Made by a program: the position numbers and the translations under genes. The notes beneath the pieces are model-generated. The model was not told where the DNA came from, searched no databases, and saw nothing but the letters and a program-made list of their open reading frames with translations. Below are positions 8,194 to 17,646 of a DNA stretch of 53,197 nt, in pieces. Position 1 is the stretch's first letter; each line of letters begins with the position of its first letter. The stretch comes from Variovorax soli NBRC 106424. GTDB taxonomy: Bacteria > Pseudomonadota > Gammaproteobacteria > Burkholderiales > Burkholderiaceae_C. The stretch covers positions 1 to 53,197 of the forward strand of contig NZ_BCUU01000028.1 in assembly GCF_001591385.1 (NCBI RefSeq). Direction: 5' to 3'.

Positions 8194-9144
8194 TCAGGCG
8201 GCCAGCGCCTGCGGCCCGTCGGCGTTGGCGCGCAGGTGGCTGACCAGGGTGCGCGCCGCCACCGGAAGGGTGGAGAAGTCGCGGGCCACGAGCTGGATCT
8301 GCCGGGTCGCCCAGGCGTCCTTCAGCGCGATGCTCTTGAGCCGGCTCGCAATGCCGCCCTTCATCAGCTCGAAGGCGCGCAAGGGCATCACGCCGATGCC
8401 CAGCCCGTTCTCGATCATGCGGCACATGGCATCGAGCCCCGTGACGTGGATGCGCAGCTTGACCGCCCGGCCTGCCTCGGTGGCCGCCTGGTGCATGGCC
8501 ACGTAGATGGAACTGTTGGTGTGCAGGCCGACGTGGTCGAAATCCAGCGTGGAGACAAAGTCGATGGCCGCAGTGCCCTTCCTGGCCAGCGCATGGCCGG
8601 CCGGGACCACCAGCGCGAGCCGGTCCTGCCGATAGGGAAGGGTCTGCAATTCGTGCGAGCCCTGGCCGGCGTGGCAGATGCCCAGGTCGGCGGCGCCTTC
8701 CTGCACCGCGCGCAGCACTTCGCTGGAGAGGTGCTCTTCCAGGTCGATCTTGATGGCCTCGTGCTCGCGCGTGAAGACGCCCAGGTCTTCCGGCAGGTAC
8801 TGCACGATGGCGGAGATGTTGGCATGCACCCGGACATGGCCGCGAACGCCGTCGGCGTATTCGCTCAGCTCGCCCTGCATCTTCTCCAGGCTGTACAGCA
8901 CGGTGCGTGCGTGGTGCAGCAGGCTCTCGCCGGCGGGGGTCAGGTCGACGCCGCGCGTGTGCCGGTAGAGAAGAGGGGTGTGAAGGGCTGCCTCCAGGTC
9001 CGACAGGCGCTTGCTGATGGCCGACGCGGCAATGAATTCGCGTTCCGCCGCGCGGCCGATGCTGCCCAACTCGCACACCGCCACGAAGAGCTGGAGCGAA
9101 GTCAGGTCGACACGGCGGACGAAGTTGCGGTCAGGGAGGGCCAT
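8194..9144 (-). CDS. LysR family transcriptional regulator
   Basis: The product is 316 aa from the ATG at 9144 (329 aa from a possible ATG at 9183). The N-terminal winged helix-turn-helix runs from [20 protein letters not shown] to about residue 75 ([16 protein letters not shown] is the recognition region), followed by a type-2 periplasmic-binding-like effector domain. It precedes leuC in the same direction, so it may be co-transcribed with leuCDB, but its sequence does not identify the effector. Two related palindromes just upstream (9155-9173 and 9207-9227) probably serve autoregulation. The shorter start is preferred because the longer one would place the first palindrome inside the coding region. 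Confidence 0.9.
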   Translation of the reverse strand: MALPDRNFVRRVDLTSLQLFVAVCELGSIGRAAEREFIAASAISKRLSDLEAALHTPLLYRHTRGVDLTPAGESLLHHARTVLYSLEKMQGELSEYADGVRGHVRVHANISAIVQYLPEDLGVFTREHEAIKIDLEEHLSSEVLRAVQEGAADLGICHAGQGSHELQTLPYRQDRLALVVPAGHALARKGTAAIDFVSTLDFDHVGLHTNSSIYVAMHQAATEAGRAVKLRIHVTGLDAMCRMIENGLGIGVMPLRAFELMKGGIASRLKSIALKDAWATRQIQLVARDFSTLPVAARTLVSHLRANADGPQALAA

Positions 9145-9154
9145 GGGGCGAAAG

Positions 9155-9227
9155 GCATCGCATTTCGCGATGCATTTCGCCATTTTGCTACGGAATCGAT
9201 GCTTCGGTCATCGCGAAACGCGATGAC
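9155..9227. promoter_or_regulatory. Pair of CATCGCG palindromes upstream of the LysR gene
   Basis: GCATCGC-ATTTC-GCGATGC (9155-9173) and GTCATCGCG-AAA-CGCGATGAC (9207-9227) are both perfect inverted repeats built on the same CATCGCG half-site. The first contains ATC-N9-GAT, a layout used by LysR-type regulators. They lie 11 and 63 bp upstream of the preferred start. Confidence 0.5.
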
Positions 9228-9294
9228 GAGTTTTCCGGGCAGCGATGAGGCCGCCCGCGGGTGCGCCGCGCCCGGGCAGCGCATCCCGAATGGC

Positions 9295-9438
9295 TTATTG
9301 CGCCTTCTTGTTGGCGCTGTTTTCCAGCTTCTCGCCACCCTTCTGGATGTCCTGGCCGGCACCCTTCATGGTGTTGCAGCCTGCAAGCGGGACGGAGAGG
9401 GCGAACGCGATGGCAAAGAATGCGGCGAGCTTTTTCAT
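9295..9438 (-). CDS. Entericidin A/B family lipoprotein
   Basis: The 47-aa product begins MKKLAAFFAIAFALSVPLAG, with lipobox LAGC and lipidated cysteine C21, followed by CNTMKGAGQDIQKGGEKLEN and a lysine-rich tail. This is the typical entericidin pattern: a small outer-membrane lipoprotein of stress-linked or antitoxin/bacteriolytic type in E. coli. AAGGAGT seven bases before the ATG is a strong ribosome site. It is separated from gltA by an intrinsic terminator, so it needs its own promoter in 9439-9534. Confidence 0.92.
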   Translation of the reverse strand: MKKLAAFFAIAFALSVPLAGCNTMKGAGQDIQKGGEKLENSANKKAQ

Positions 9439-9534
9439 GGCTGACTCCTTCGACGGTTTCATGAATGAAGGCGAGGGAGATCCCTCTGACAGCAACGGTA
9501 CGCGCGGCGTGAATCGCGCCGTGTCAGCCAAGAC

Positions 9535-9562
9535 GCAAAAAGGCTGCCCGAAGGCAGCCTTT
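9535..9562 (-). terminator. Intrinsic terminator of the sdh-gltA operon
   Basis: On the leftward transcript the sequence is AAAGGCTGCC-TTCG-GGCAGCC followed by TTTTTG: a perfect GC-rich stem, a UUCG loop and a U tract. It lies about 75 bp after the gltA stop. Confidence 0.9.
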
Positions 9563-9635
9563 GGATGTGCGGGCGCAATGCGCGCCCGATTGGCCGGGGG
9601 CGGACGCCCAGAATGAGCGCCCCGCGTGGCACCGA

Positions 9636-10946
9636 TCAGCGCGAGGCGATCGGCTTGACGTCGCGCTTGGGCGAGCCTTCGAACAGCTGGCGCGGACGGC
9701 CGATCTTGTAGTCGGGGTCGCCGATCATCTCGTTGAGCTGGGCGATCCAGCCCACCGTGCGGGCCAGCGCGAAGATGCCGGTGAACAGGTTGACCGGGAT
9801 GCCGATGGCGCGCTGCACGATGCCCGAGTAGAAGTCCACGTTGGGGTAGAGCTTGCGCGAGACAAAGTACTCGTCTTCCAGGGCGATCTTCTCGAGCTGC
9901 TTGGCCAGCGCGAACAGCGGGTCCTTTTCCAGGCCCATCTCGGTCAGCACTTCGTTGCAGGTTTCCTGCATCAGCTTGGCGCGCGGGTCGTAGTTCTTGT
10001 AGACGCGGTGGCCGAAGCCCATCAGCTTGACGCTGGAGTTCTTGTCCTTGACCTTCTTGATGAACTCGCCGATCTTCTCCACGCCGCCTTCCTTCTGGAT
10101 GTCGTAGAGCATGTTCAGCGCCGCCTCGTTGGCGCCGCCGTGGGCAGGGCCCCACAGGCAGGCCACGCCGGCTGCGATGGCGGCGAAGGGGTTGGTGCCC
10201 GACGAGCCGCACAGGCGCACGGTGGAGGTGGAGGCGTTCTGCTCGTGGTCGGCGTGCAGGATGAAGATGCGGTCGAGCGCGCGCTCGAGCACCGGGCTCA
10301 CCTTGTACTCCTCGCACGGCGTGGCGAACATCATGTGCAGGAAGTTGCCCGCGTAGCTCAGGTCGTTGCGCGGGTACATGTACGGCTGGCCCATGTTGTA
10401 CTTGTAGGCCATGGCCACCAGCGTGGGCATCTTGGCGATCAGGCGCACGGCCGAGATCTCGCGGTGCGCCGGATTGTTGATGTCGGTGCTGTCGTGATAG
10501 AAGGCCGACAGGGCGCCCACCAGGCCGGTCATGATGGCCATGGGGTGCGCATCGCGGCGGAAGCCGCGCAGGAAGAACTGCATCTGCTCATTGACCATCG
10601 TGTGATGCGTCACGGTGTCGCTGAACTTGGCCTTCTGCTCTGCGTTCGGCAGGTCGCCGTTGAGCAGCAGGTAGCAGGTTTCCAGATAGTCGCAGTTGGT
10701 CGCCAGCTGCTCGATCGGGTAGCCGCGGTAGAGCAGCTCGCCCTTGTCGCCGTCGATGTACGTGATGGCCGATTCGCAGGAGGCCGTCGACATGAAGCCC
10801 GGGTCGTACGTGAACATGCCGGTTTGCGCGTAGAGCTTGCGGATGTCGATGACATCCGGGCCCATCGTGCCCTTGTAGATCGGCAGTTCGACGGGTTGCC
10901 CACCGTTGGAGAACGATAGGGTGGCCTTGGTATCGGAGGCTTTCAT
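9636..10946 (-). CDS. gltA: Citrate synthase (type II)
   Basis: The 436-aa enzyme condenses acetyl-CoA and oxaloacetate to citrate. It shows the conserved histidine motifs [12 protein letters not shown] and [14 protein letters not shown] and a C-terminal active-site block ([11 protein letters not shown]). Length and the N-terminal beta-sheet region ([20 protein letters not shown]) indicate the hexameric NADH-sensitive proteobacterial type; NADH control is family knowledge. It is the last gene of the leftward sdhCDABE-gltA cluster, 88 bp after sdhE, and is followed by an intrinsic terminator. Confidence 0.98.
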   Translation of the reverse strand: MKASDTKATLSFSNGGQPVELPIYKGTMGPDVIDIRKLYAQTGMFTYDPGFMSTASCESAITYIDGDKGELLYRGYPIEQLATNCDYLETCYLLLNGDLPNAEQKAKFSDTVTHHTMVNEQMQFFLRGFRRDAHPMAIMTGLVGALSAFYHDSTDINNPAHREISAVRLIAKMPTLVAMAYKYNMGQPYMYPRNDLSYAGNFLHMMFATPCEEYKVSPVLERALDRIFILHADHEQNASTSTVRLCGSSGTNPFAAIAAGVACLWGPAHGGANEAALNMLYDIQKEGGVEKIGEFIKKVKDKNSSVKLMGFGHRVYKNYDPRAKLMQETCNEVLTEMGLEKDPLFALAKQLEKIALEDEYFVSRKLYPNVDFYSGIVQRAIGIPVNLFTGIFALARTVGWIAQLNEMIGDPDYKIGRPRQLFEGSPKRDVKPIASR

Positions 10947-11034
10947 GGCTGAGGTCTTTCTGAAACTGAAGGGTGCTGGAGAAGGTTGAAGAAGACGTTG
11001 GCGGCAGCGGTGCGCGCAGGGCCCGAGGAGGCCA

Positions 11035-11322
11035 TCAGGTCGTGCGCATCAGCTGCAGGAGCTCTGCCACGCCGGCCCCGGCCAATGCAGGCTCGGGCTC
11101 CTTTCTGCGCAACAAGAGATCCAGCAGGTCGTTGTCCGACAGATCCATCAATGTCTCCAGTGCCTGTGCCTGACCCTGGGTGAGGGTGGCTTCGTATCGC
11201 TCGAAGAAACGGGCGATGAACAGGTCGTTTTCAAGCAGGCCGCGGCGGCAGCGCCACTTCAGCCGGCTGAGCGCTCGCGCGTCGATCGGCTGGTTCTGCA
11301 GGGCTGCGTCTGCGGCTTGCAT
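11035..11322 (-). CDS. sdhE: Succinate dehydrogenase assembly factor SdhE
   Basis: The 95-aa protein promotes covalent FAD attachment to SdhA. The family motif RGLLEND, an RGxxE core, follows LSRLKWRCR near residues 18-31. The remainder is a short helical bundle with [16 protein letters not shown]. It lies 16 bp downstream of sdhB and before gltA, the standard betaproteobacterial position. The older name YgfY/CptB refers to the same family. Confidence 0.93.
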   Translation of the reverse strand: MQAADAALQNQPIDARALSRLKWRCRRGLLENDLFIARFFERYEATLTQGQAQALETLMDLSDNDLLDLLLRRKEPEPALAGAGVAELLQLMRTT

Positions 11323-11338
11323 GATGGGTCCCGGCTCT

Positions 11339-12040
11339 TTAGATGGCCCGGCGGACCATCAATTCCTTGATCTTGCCGATGGCCTGGGTGGGGTTCAGGC
11401 CCTTGGGGCACACGTCCACGCAGTTCATGATGGTGTGGCAGCGGAACAGGCGGTACGGGTCTTCCAGGTTGTCCAGGCGTTCGCCGGTGGCGTCGTCGCG
11501 GCTGTCGGCGATGAAGCGGTAGGCCTGCAGCAGGCCGGCGGGGCCCACGAACTTGTCGGGGTTCCACCAGAAGCTGGGGCAGCTGGTCGAGCAGCTGGCG
11601 CACAGGATGCACTCGTACAGGCCGTTGAGCTCTTCGCGCTCTTCCGGCGACTGCAGGCGCTCCTTCTCGGGCGGCACGCTGTCGTTCTGCAGGTACGGCT
11701 TGATCGAGTTGTACTGCTTGAAGAACTGGGTCATGTCCACGATCAGGTCGCGGATGACCGGCAGGCCCGGCAGCGGCTTGAGCACGATGGTGCCCTTGAG
11801 CGTGCGCATGTTGGTCAGGCACGCCAGGCCGTTCTTGCCGTTGATGTTCATGGCGTCCGAACCGCAGACGCCTTCTCGGCAGGAGCGGCGGAAAGCCAGG
11901 GTGGGATCTTGCGCCTTGAGCTTGATCAGGGCGTCCAGCAGCATGCGCTCGTGGCCGTCGAGTTCGACCTCGACGGTCTGCATGTAGGGCTTCGCGTCCT
12001 TGTCCGGGTCGTAGCGGTAGATCTGGAATGTGCGCTTCAT
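11339..12040 (-). CDS. sdhB: Succinate dehydrogenase iron-sulfur subunit
   Basis: The 233-aa subunit passes electrons from SdhA to ubiquinone. The [2Fe-2S] site is [10 protein letters not shown]...LAC with C54, C59 and C74; the third position is aspartate, as in E. coli. The C-terminal motifs [12 protein letters not shown] and [14 protein letters not shown] hold the [4Fe-4S] and [3Fe-4S] clusters. The start [15 protein letters not shown] is at 12040; the much longer open frame continuing upstream runs inside sdhA and is not real. The gap to sdhA is 20 bp. Confidence 0.98.
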   Translation of the reverse strand: MKRTFQIYRYDPDKDAKPYMQTVEVELDGHERMLLDALIKLKAQDPTLAFRRSCREGVCGSDAMNINGKNGLACLTNMRTLKGTIVLKPLPGLPVIRDLIVDMTQFFKQYNSIKPYLQNDSVPPEKERLQSPEEREELNGLYECILCASCSTSCPSFWWNPDKFVGPAGLLQAYRFIADSRDDATGERLDNLEDPYRLFRCHTIMNCVDVCPKGLNPTQAIGKIKELMVRRAI

Positions 12041-12060
12041 CGTGGGAAACCTTTTAAGTC

Positions 12061-13872
12061 TTAGAAGGTACGGACCTTGGGCGGGACGGACTCGACGGTC
12101 AGCGGTTGCATCTTGACCGGCTTGTAGGACAGGCGGTTGTCCGCGCTGTACCACAGGGTGTGCTTCATCCAGTTGGCGTCGTCGCGGCCCAGCGGCGCGA
12201 CCGGATCGTCGGCGGGACGCTCGTAGTCTTCCACCGTGTGGGCGCCGCGGCATTCCTTGCGGGCGGCGGCCGACACCATGGTGGCCTGCGCGGCCTCGAT
12301 CAGGTTGTCGACTTCCAGCGCCTCGATGCGGGCGGTGTTGAACACACGCGACTTGTCCTTGAGCGTGATGCCATTGACGCGCTCGCGCACGGCGGCAATC
12401 TTCTGCACGCCTTCGTCCATCGAGGCCTGCTTGCGGAACACGGCCGCGTGCTGCTGCATGGTGGCGCGGATCTCGTTGGCCACGTCCTGCGCGTAGATGC
12501 CTTCGGTGGACTTCTCCAGGCGGTTCAGGCGCTCCAGCGTGCGGTCGGCAGCGTCGGCCGGCAGCGGCTTGTGCTCCTTGTTCTTGTCGTTGTACTGCAC
12601 GATGTGATTGCCGGCCGCGCGGCCGAACACCAGCAGGTCGAGCAGCGAGTTGGTGCCCAGGCGGTTGGCGCCGTGCACGCTCACGCAGGAGCATTCGCCC
12701 ACCGCGTACAGGCCGTTCACCACGGCGCTGTTGTCCTCGCCCTTCTGCACCACGACCTGGCCGTTGATGTTGGTGGGAATGCCGCCCATCTGGTAGTGGA
12801 TGGTCGGCACCACCGGGATCGGTTCCTTGGTGATGTCGACGTTGGCGAAGTTGATGCCGATCTCGTACACCGAGGGCAGGCGCTTGTGGATGGTTTCGGC
12901 GCCCAGGTGGTCGAGCTTGAGCAGCACGTAGTCCTTGTTGGGACCGCAGCCGCGGCCTTCCTTGATTTCCTGGTCCATCGAGCGCGAGACGAAGTCGCGC
13001 GGCGCCAGGTCCTTCAGGGTGGGCGCATAGCGCTCCATGAAGCGCTCGCCGTTGCTGTTGAGCAGGATGGCGCCTTCGCCGCGGCAGCCTTCGGTCAGCA
13101 GCACGCCCGCGCCGGCCACGCCGGTGGGGTGGAACTGCCAGAACTCCATGTCCTGCAGCGGGATGCCGGCGCGCGCCGCCATGCCCAGGCCGTCGCCGGT
13201 GTTGATGAAGGCGTTGGTCGATGCGGCGAAGATGCGGCCGGCGCCACCGGTGGCCAGCAGCACGGTCTTGGCCTGCAGGATGTGCAGGTCGCCGGTTTCC
13301 ATTTCGAGGGCCGTCACGCCCACCACGTCGCCGTCGGCGTCGCGGATCAGGTCCAGCGCCATCCACTCGACGAAGAACTGGGTGCGTGCTTCCACGTTCT
13401 TCTGGTAGAGCGTGTGCAGCATGGCGTGGCCGGTGCGGTCGGCCGCGGCGCAGGCGCGCTGCACGGGCTTCTCGCCGTAGTTGGCCGTGTGGCCGCCGAA
13501 GGGGCGCTGGTAGATGGTGCCGTCCGGGTTGCGGTCGAAGGGCATGCCGAAGTGCTCGAGCTCATACACCACCTTGGGTGCTTCGCGGCACATGAATTCG
13601 ATTGCATCCTGGTCGCCGAGCCAGTCGGAGCCCTTGATGGTGTCGTAGAAGTGGTAGTGCCAGTTGTCCTCGCTCATGTTGCCGAGCGATGCGCCCACGC
13701 CGCCTTGCGCAGCGACGGTGTGCGAGCGGGTCGGGAACACCTTGGAGAGCACGGCCACGTTCAGGCCCGCGCGGGCCAGTTGCAGCGAGGCGCGCATGCC
13801 GGAGCCGCCGGCGCCGATGATGACGACGTCGAACTTGCGCGTGGTGATTTGGTCTTTGGTGTAGCTGGGCAT
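12061..13872 (-). CDS. sdhA: Succinate dehydrogenase flavoprotein subunit
   Basis: The 603-aa catalytic subunit oxidises succinate to fumarate. The FAD-binding stretch [17 protein letters not shown] begins near residue 14. The flavinylated histidine is H51 in [10 protein letters not shown]. The substrate motif [20 protein letters not shown] and the C-terminal domain ending PPKVRTF are typical. I chose MPSYTKDQ at 13872, the family N-terminus, not the 17-residue upstream extension, which would overlap sdhD. Confidence 0.98.
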   Translation of the reverse strand: MPSYTKDQITTRKFDVVIIGAGGSGMRASLQLARAGLNVAVLSKVFPTRSHTVAAQGGVGASLGNMSEDNWHYHFYDTIKGSDWLGDQDAIEFMCREAPKVVYELEHFGMPFDRNPDGTIYQRPFGGHTANYGEKPVQRACAAADRTGHAMLHTLYQKNVEARTQFFVEWMALDLIRDADGDVVGVTALEMETGDLHILQAKTVLLATGGAGRIFAASTNAFINTGDGLGMAARAGIPLQDMEFWQFHPTGVAGAGVLLTEGCRGEGAILLNSNGERFMERYAPTLKDLAPRDFVSRSMDQEIKEGRGCGPNKDYVLLKLDHLGAETIHKRLPSVYEIGINFANVDITKEPIPVVPTIHYQMGGIPTNINGQVVVQKGEDNSAVVNGLYAVGECSCVSVHGANRLGTNSLLDLLVFGRAAGNHIVQYNDKNKEHKPLPADAADRTLERLNRLEKSTEGIYAQDVANEIRATMQQHAAVFRKQASMDEGVQKIAAVRERVNGITLKDKSRVFNTARIEALEVDNLIEAAQATMVSAAARKECRGAHTVEDYERPADDPVAPLGRDDANWMKHTLWYSADNRLSYKPVKMQPLTVESVPPKVRTF

Positions 13873-13876
13873 TTTT

Positions 13877-14242
13877 TTAGATTCTCCAGAGCACTTGAAT
13901 GGCCCAACCCGCGCAACCCACAAGCCAGACGATCGTGAAGATTTGCAGGAAGAGGCGGATGCCGACGGGCTGGACGTAGTCCATCCATACGTCGCGCATG
14001 CCGACCCACACGTGGTAGAGAAGAGAGGCGATCACGGCGAAGGTGAGGACCTTCATCCACTGGGACGAGAAGATGCCGGCCCACTTGTCGTAGCCGATCG
14101 GTCCCTTGGAGAAGATCACCTGCGCCAGCAGGACGATGGTGAAGAGCGCCATCAGGGCGCCGGTGACGCGCTGGCTCAGCCAGTCGCGCATGCCGTAGTG
14201 CGCGCCGACGACGGTGCGCTTGGAGCCGTAGTTCACTGCCAT
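13877..14242 (-). CDS. sdhD: Succinate dehydrogenase membrane anchor subunit
   Basis: The 121-aa product has three membrane helices (about residues 24-45, 64-82 and 96-118). The haem/quinone region is LYHVWVGMRDVWMDYV, with the likely haem ligand H77. It anchors SdhAB to the inner membrane together with SdhC. It lies 4 bp before sdhA and 19 bp after sdhC. Confidence 0.95.
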   Translation of the reverse strand: MAVNYGSKRTVVGAHYGMRDWLSQRVTGALMALFTIVLLAQVIFSKGPIGYDKWAGIFSSQWMKVLTFAVIASLLYHVWVGMRDVWMDYVQPVGIRLFLQIFTIVWLVGCAGWAIQVLWRI

Positions 14243-14261
14243 TTTTTTGTGCTCCTTGTTC

Positions 14262-14705
14262 TTAGTAGGCGCCGAAGAGCTTCAGGCCCAGCACGACGGT
14301 GAGGATCAGGCTGATGGCCAGCACGGCCAGGGCCGAGGTCTTGCCGAATTCCTTGGTGACGGCCTTGTGGCTCACGTCCATCCAGAGGTGGCGCAGGCCT
14401 GCGCAGAAGTGATGCAGGTAGCCCCAGATCAGGGCCAGCGCGACCAGCTTCACCAGGAAGCCCGGGACGAAAGAAAAGCCGTTGTTGAAGACGGCCTTGA
14501 ACTTGGCAAACGAGATTTCGGAGGACAGCGAGCTGTCGAACATCCAGATGATGAACGGCAGCAGGATGAACATCAGCACACCGCTGATGCGGTGCAGGAT
14601 GGACACGATGCCCGCCGGCGGCAGCCGATAGCTCGGCAGGTCGGTGAGGGCGTTGATGTTCCGAAATTCGCGGCGTGGCGGCCGAGGTGTTGCAAGCTCT
14701 GTCAT
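14262..14705 (-). CDS. sdhC: Succinate dehydrogenase cytochrome b556 subunit
   Basis: The 147-aa anchor subunit has three membrane helices. Motifs are SILHRISGVLMF (residues 36-47), at the quinone site, and LHHFCAGLRHLWMD (97-110), containing the haem ligand histidine. I placed the start at MTELATPRPPRREFRNINAL, because the 20-residue upstream extension to 14765 is lysine-rich and unlike the family. It is the first gene of the operon; its promoter must lie in 14706-14837, after the convergent end of the GntR gene. Confidence 0.95.
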   Translation of the reverse strand: MTELATPRPPRREFRNINALTDLPSYRLPPAGIVSILHRISGVLMFILLPFIIWMFDSSLSSEISFAKFKAVFNNGFSFVPGFLVKLVALALIWGYLHHFCAGLRHLWMDVSHKAVTKEFGKTSALAVLAISLILTVVLGLKLFGAY

Positions 14706-14778
14706 GGGGACTTTCGTGGCTTTCTTGGGGGACGGCTTGTTCTTCGGTGGCAAAGAAGCAAACAACTCAAAATTCTAT

Positions 14779-14787
14779 TGCAATGCA
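14779..14787. promoter_or_regulatory. TGCAATGCA element upstream of sdhC
   Basis: The 9-bp palindrome TGCA-A-TGCA is found here, 74 bp before sdhC, and again at 15630-15638 in the GntR/mdh intergenic region. Both sites flank the same regulator gene, so they could be shared operators. Such a short match could also be chance. Confidence 0.3.
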
Positions 14788-14837
14788 TCATCAGACTGGA
14801 TGAGCATGGGTGACGGCAACTACGTACGAGGACTCCT

Positions 14838-15608
14838 TCAACCCAGTTCGTTGCGGTAGTGGTGCGTGTCAGTGCGGTACAGGCCGCGACGCAGTTCCAT
14901 GGGCGTGTCGTGGTAGGTGTGGGCCACGCGCTCCACGCTCAGCAGCGGCGTGCCGATGTTCACCTGGAGCAGGGCGGCCTGCTCCTCGTCGGGCAGCACG
15001 GCGCGGATCTTTTCTTCGGCGCGCACCATGCGCACGCCGAACTCGGTCTCGAACATGGCGTACATCGGCCCATGCCACTGTTCCAGCCGCTCGGCGGTCA
15101 GGCCCTTGAAGGGGGCGCCCGGCAGCCAGAGGTCTTCCAGGATGGTCGGCACACCGCGGTAGGCCAGCACCCGCCGCACTTGCAGCACGGCGTCGCCGGT
15201 GCGCAGCGACAGGGCGCGTGCCACGTCGGCGGTGGCGCGCTGGCGCCTGCAGTCGACGATGGTGCGCACCGCCGGCCCTTCGGCCGTGAAGTCGCCGTCG
15301 TCGGGCACCAGCTTCAGGAAGCGGTACTGCACATGCTGTTCGGCATGCGTGGCGACGAAGGTGCCCTTGCCCTGGCGGCGCACCACCAGGTTTTCGGCGG
15401 CCAGCTCGTCGATGGCCTTGCGCATGGTGCCCTGGCTGACCCGGAAACGGGCTGCCAGTTCGACCTCGCTCGGAATCGGTTCGCCCGGCTTCCACTCGCC
15501 GGCCTGCAGGCTGCGCAGGATCAGGGTCTTGATCTGCTGGTACAGCGGGCTGAATGCGGGCGCCAGGTGATCGGCGGTCGCGGCAGGCAGGTGGGGGGCG
15601 GTGGTCAT
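14838..15608 (-). CDS. GntR family regulator of the HutC/UTRA type, probable TCA-cycle regulator
   Basis: The 256-aa protein has an N-terminal winged helix-turn-helix (SPLYQQIKTLILRSLQAGEW, then IPSEVELAARFRVSQGTMRK near residues 44-63) and a C-terminal UTRA ligand domain (about 95-240). It sits between the sdh operon (same direction) and mdh (divergent), and a perfect TCTTATATAAGA palindrome lies in the shared promoter region. Comamonadaceae keep such a regulator at this position, and control of sdh and mdh is the natural inference. The ligand cannot be read from sequence. Confidence 0.9.
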   Translation of the reverse strand: MTTAPHLPAATADHLAPAFSPLYQQIKTLILRSLQAGEWKPGEPIPSEVELAARFRVSQGTMRKAIDELAAENLVVRRQGKGTFVATHAEQHVQYRFLKLVPDDGDFTAEGPAVRTIVDCRRQRATADVARALSLRTGDAVLQVRRVLAYRGVPTILEDLWLPGAPFKGLTAERLEQWHGPMYAMFETEFGVRMVRAEEKIRAVLPDEEQAALLQVNIGTPLLSVERVAHTYHDTPMELRRGLYRTDTHHYRNELG

Positions 15609-15629
15609 GGGCGTGGGAATGTCGCATGG

Positions 15630-15638
15630 TGCAATGCA
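15630..15638. promoter_or_regulatory. TGCAATGCA element in the GntR/mdh intergenic region
   Basis: This is the second copy of the 9-bp palindrome seen upstream of sdhC at 14779-14787. It lies 22 bp before the GntR start codon. Confidence 0.3.
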
Positions 15639-15648
15639 ACACCCCGTA

Positions 15649-15668
15649 TCTTATATAAGACATAAGAC
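15649..15668. promoter_or_regulatory. TCTTATATAAGA operator candidate between GntR gene and mdh
   Basis: A perfect 12-bp palindrome, TCTTATATAAGA, at 15649-15660 is AT-rich in a GC-rich genome. It is followed by an overlapping direct repeat of ATAAGAC (15655-15661 and 15662-15668). It is 41 bp before the GntR start, where such regulators usually bind to control themselves and the divergent gene. Confidence 0.6.
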
Positions 15669-15838
15669 AAGCGCCATCGGGCGGCTGAATCGGAATAGAA
15701 TCGAAGACGTCCCTCAGGTAGGGCGCCCGTGTTGCAGGACCTGATTGCGTCGCATGGCGTCATGTATGGCGTCACTTGTTTGACGACCGTCCCACACCGG
15801 CGTCCGCCCTCGTTTTCATCACTTCTGGAGTCCTCCCC

Positions 15839-16825
15839 ATGAGCAAGAAGCCCGTTCGCGTTGCCGTCACCGGCGCCGCAGGCCAAATCGGTTACGCCCT
15901 GTTGTTCCGCATCGCCTCGGGCGAAATGCTGGGCAAAGACCAGCCCGTGATTCTGCAACTGCTCGAGATCCCCGACGAGAAGGCCCAGAAGGCGCTCAAG
16001 GGCGTGATCATGGAGCTGGAAGACTGCGCCTTCCCGCTGCTGGCCGGCGTGATCCCCACCGGTGACCCGCTGGTCGCCTTCAAGGACGCCGACTACGCCC
16101 TGCTGGTGGGGGCCCGTCCGCGCGGCCCCGGCATGGAGCGCGCCGACCTGCTGGCCGCCAACGCCCAGATCTTCACGGCCCAGGGCAAGGCGCTCGACCA
16201 GGTCGCCAGCCGCGACGTCAAGGTGCTGGTGGTGGGCAACCCCGCCAACACCAACGCCTACATCGCCATGAAGAGCGCGCCCAGCCTGCCGCGCGAGAAC
16301 TTCACCGCCATGCTGCGCCTGGACCACAACCGCGCCGCCAGCCAGATCGCTGCCAAGACCGGCGGCAAGGTCGGCGACATCGAGAAGCTGACGGTGTGGG
16401 GCAACCACTCGCCCACGATGTACGCCGACTACCGCTTCGCCACCATCGGCGGCAAGTCGGTCAAGGACGCGATCAACGACCAGGTCTGGAACGCCGACGT
16501 GTTCCTGCCCACCGTGGGCAAGCGCGGCGCCGCCATCATCGACGCACGCGGCCTGTCGTCGGCTGCCTCGGCGGCCAACGCTGCCATCGACCACATGCGC
16601 GACTGGGCCCTGGGCTCCAACGGCAAGTGGGTCACGATGGGCGTGCCCTCCAACGGCGAGTACGGCATTCCGAAGGACGTGATCTTCGGCTTCCCCGTCA
16701 TCACGAAGGACGGCAAGTACGAGATCGTCAAGGGCCTCGAGATCGACGCCTTCAGCCAGGAACGCATCAACAAGACGCTGGCCGAGCTGCAAGGCGAGCA
16801 GGACGGCGTCAAGCACCTGCTGTAA
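15839..16825 (+). CDS. mdh: Malate dehydrogenase
   Basis: The 328-aa NAD-dependent enzyme interconverts malate and oxaloacetate. The dinucleotide loop [12 protein letters not shown] is at residues 11-22. Substrate arginines include R95 and R101 in the mobile loop [15 protein letters not shown]. The proton-relay pair is D162 (LDHNR) and H190 (WGNHSPTMY). Length and motifs match the cytosolic-type MDH of betaproteobacteria. Start MSKKPVRV is preceded by CTGGAG. The earlier TTG at 15776 gives an unrelated extension. It heads a rightward set with tam and the aldolase-like gene. Confidence 0.98.
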   Translation: MSKKPVRVAVTGAAGQIGYALLFRIASGEMLGKDQPVILQLLEIPDEKAQKALKGVIMELEDCAFPLLAGVIPTGDPLVAFKDADYALLVGARPRGPGMERADLLAANAQIFTAQGKALDQVASRDVKVLVVGNPANTNAYIAMKSAPSLPRENFTAMLRLDHNRAASQIAAKTGGKVGDIEKLTVWGNHSPTMYADYRFATIGGKSVKDAINDQVWNADVFLPTVGKRGAAIIDARGLSSAASAANAAIDHMRDWALGSNGKWVTMGVPSNGEYGIPKDVIFGFPVITKDGKYEIVKGLEIDAFSQERINKTLAELQGEQDGVKHLL

Positions 16826-16845
16826 TTTCGACGCACGCGCCAAGC

Positions 16846-17646
16846 ATGGCTGACTGGAACCCCGCGCTCTACACCCGCTACGAGGACGAGCGCACCCGCC
16901 CGGCACGCGACCTGCTCGCGCGCGTGGGCCTCCAGTCGGCCCGCCTGGCCGTCGACCTGGGCTGCGGCCCGGGCAACTCGACCGAACTGCTGGCCGAGCG
17001 CTTTCCTTCCGCGGCCGTCATCGGCACGGACAACTCGCCGTCGATGATCGAATCGGCGCGCGAACGCCTCCCCGAGGCAAGATTTCCAAAGGTGCGTTTC
17101 GAGCTCAGCGACATCGCGCGCTGGCAGCCGCAAACGCCACCCGACCTCATCTACGCCAACGCCTCCCTGCAATGGGTGCCCGCGCACGAAACGCTGCTGC
17201 CGCGCCTGCTGCAGTCGCTCGCACCGGGCGGCGTGCTGGCCATCCAGATGCCCGACAACCGGGACGAGCCCACGCATCGCCTGATGCGCGAGGTGGCGGC
17301 CGAGCCCACGTGGGCCGCGGCCATCGGCGACTACACCAGGCTGCGGACCGAACTGCTGGGCCTGCAGGGCTACTACGACCTGCTGGCGCCGCTGGTGGGT
17401 GCAGCGGGCAGCCTCGATATCTGGCGCACCGCCTACCAGCATCCCATGGACTCGGCCCACGCCATCGTCGAATGGGTGCGCGGTACGGGGCTGCGGCCCT
17501 TCATCGATCCGCTCTCGCCCGAATTGCGCGAGAGCTACCTGGCCGAATACGAGCGCCGCGTGGATGCCGCCTATCCGGCGCGCAGCGACGGCAAGCGCCT
17601 GCTGGCCTTTCCGCGGCTGTTCATCGTCGCGACGCGCAAGGCATGA
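16846..17646 (+). CDS. tam: Trans-aconitate 2-methyltransferase
   Basis: The 266-aa SAM-dependent enzyme methylates trans-aconitate, a by-product of aconitase chemistry that inhibits the TCA cycle. It begins MADWNPALYTRYEDERTRPA, the typical Tam N-terminus, has the SAM motif VDLGCGPGNS at residues 36-45 and ANASLQWVP at about 105-113. It starts 20 bp after mdh, and its stop overlaps the start of the next gene (ATGA). Its place among mdh and both aconitase genes supports the assignment. Confidence 0.93.
   Translation: MADWNPALYTRYEDERTRPARDLLARVGLQSARLAVDLGCGPGNSTELLAERFPSAAVIGTDNSPSMIESARERLPEARFPKVRFELSDIARWQPQTPPDLIYANASLQWVPAHETLLPRLLQSLAPGGVLAIQMPDNRDEPTHRLMREVAAEPTWAAAIGDYTRLRTELLGLQGYYDLLAPLVGAAGSLDIWRTAYQHPMDSAHAIVEWVRGTGLRPFIDPLSPELRESYLAEYERRVDAAYPARSDGKRLLAFPRLFIVATRKA

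Noticed and set aside
6725..9076. LeuC as a 783-aa protein starting inside the LysR gene
   Set aside because: The open frame continues upstream by GC bias; family start is at 8146. Likewise extended starts of leuD, sdhB, argF, tam and the DJ-1 gene were cut back.
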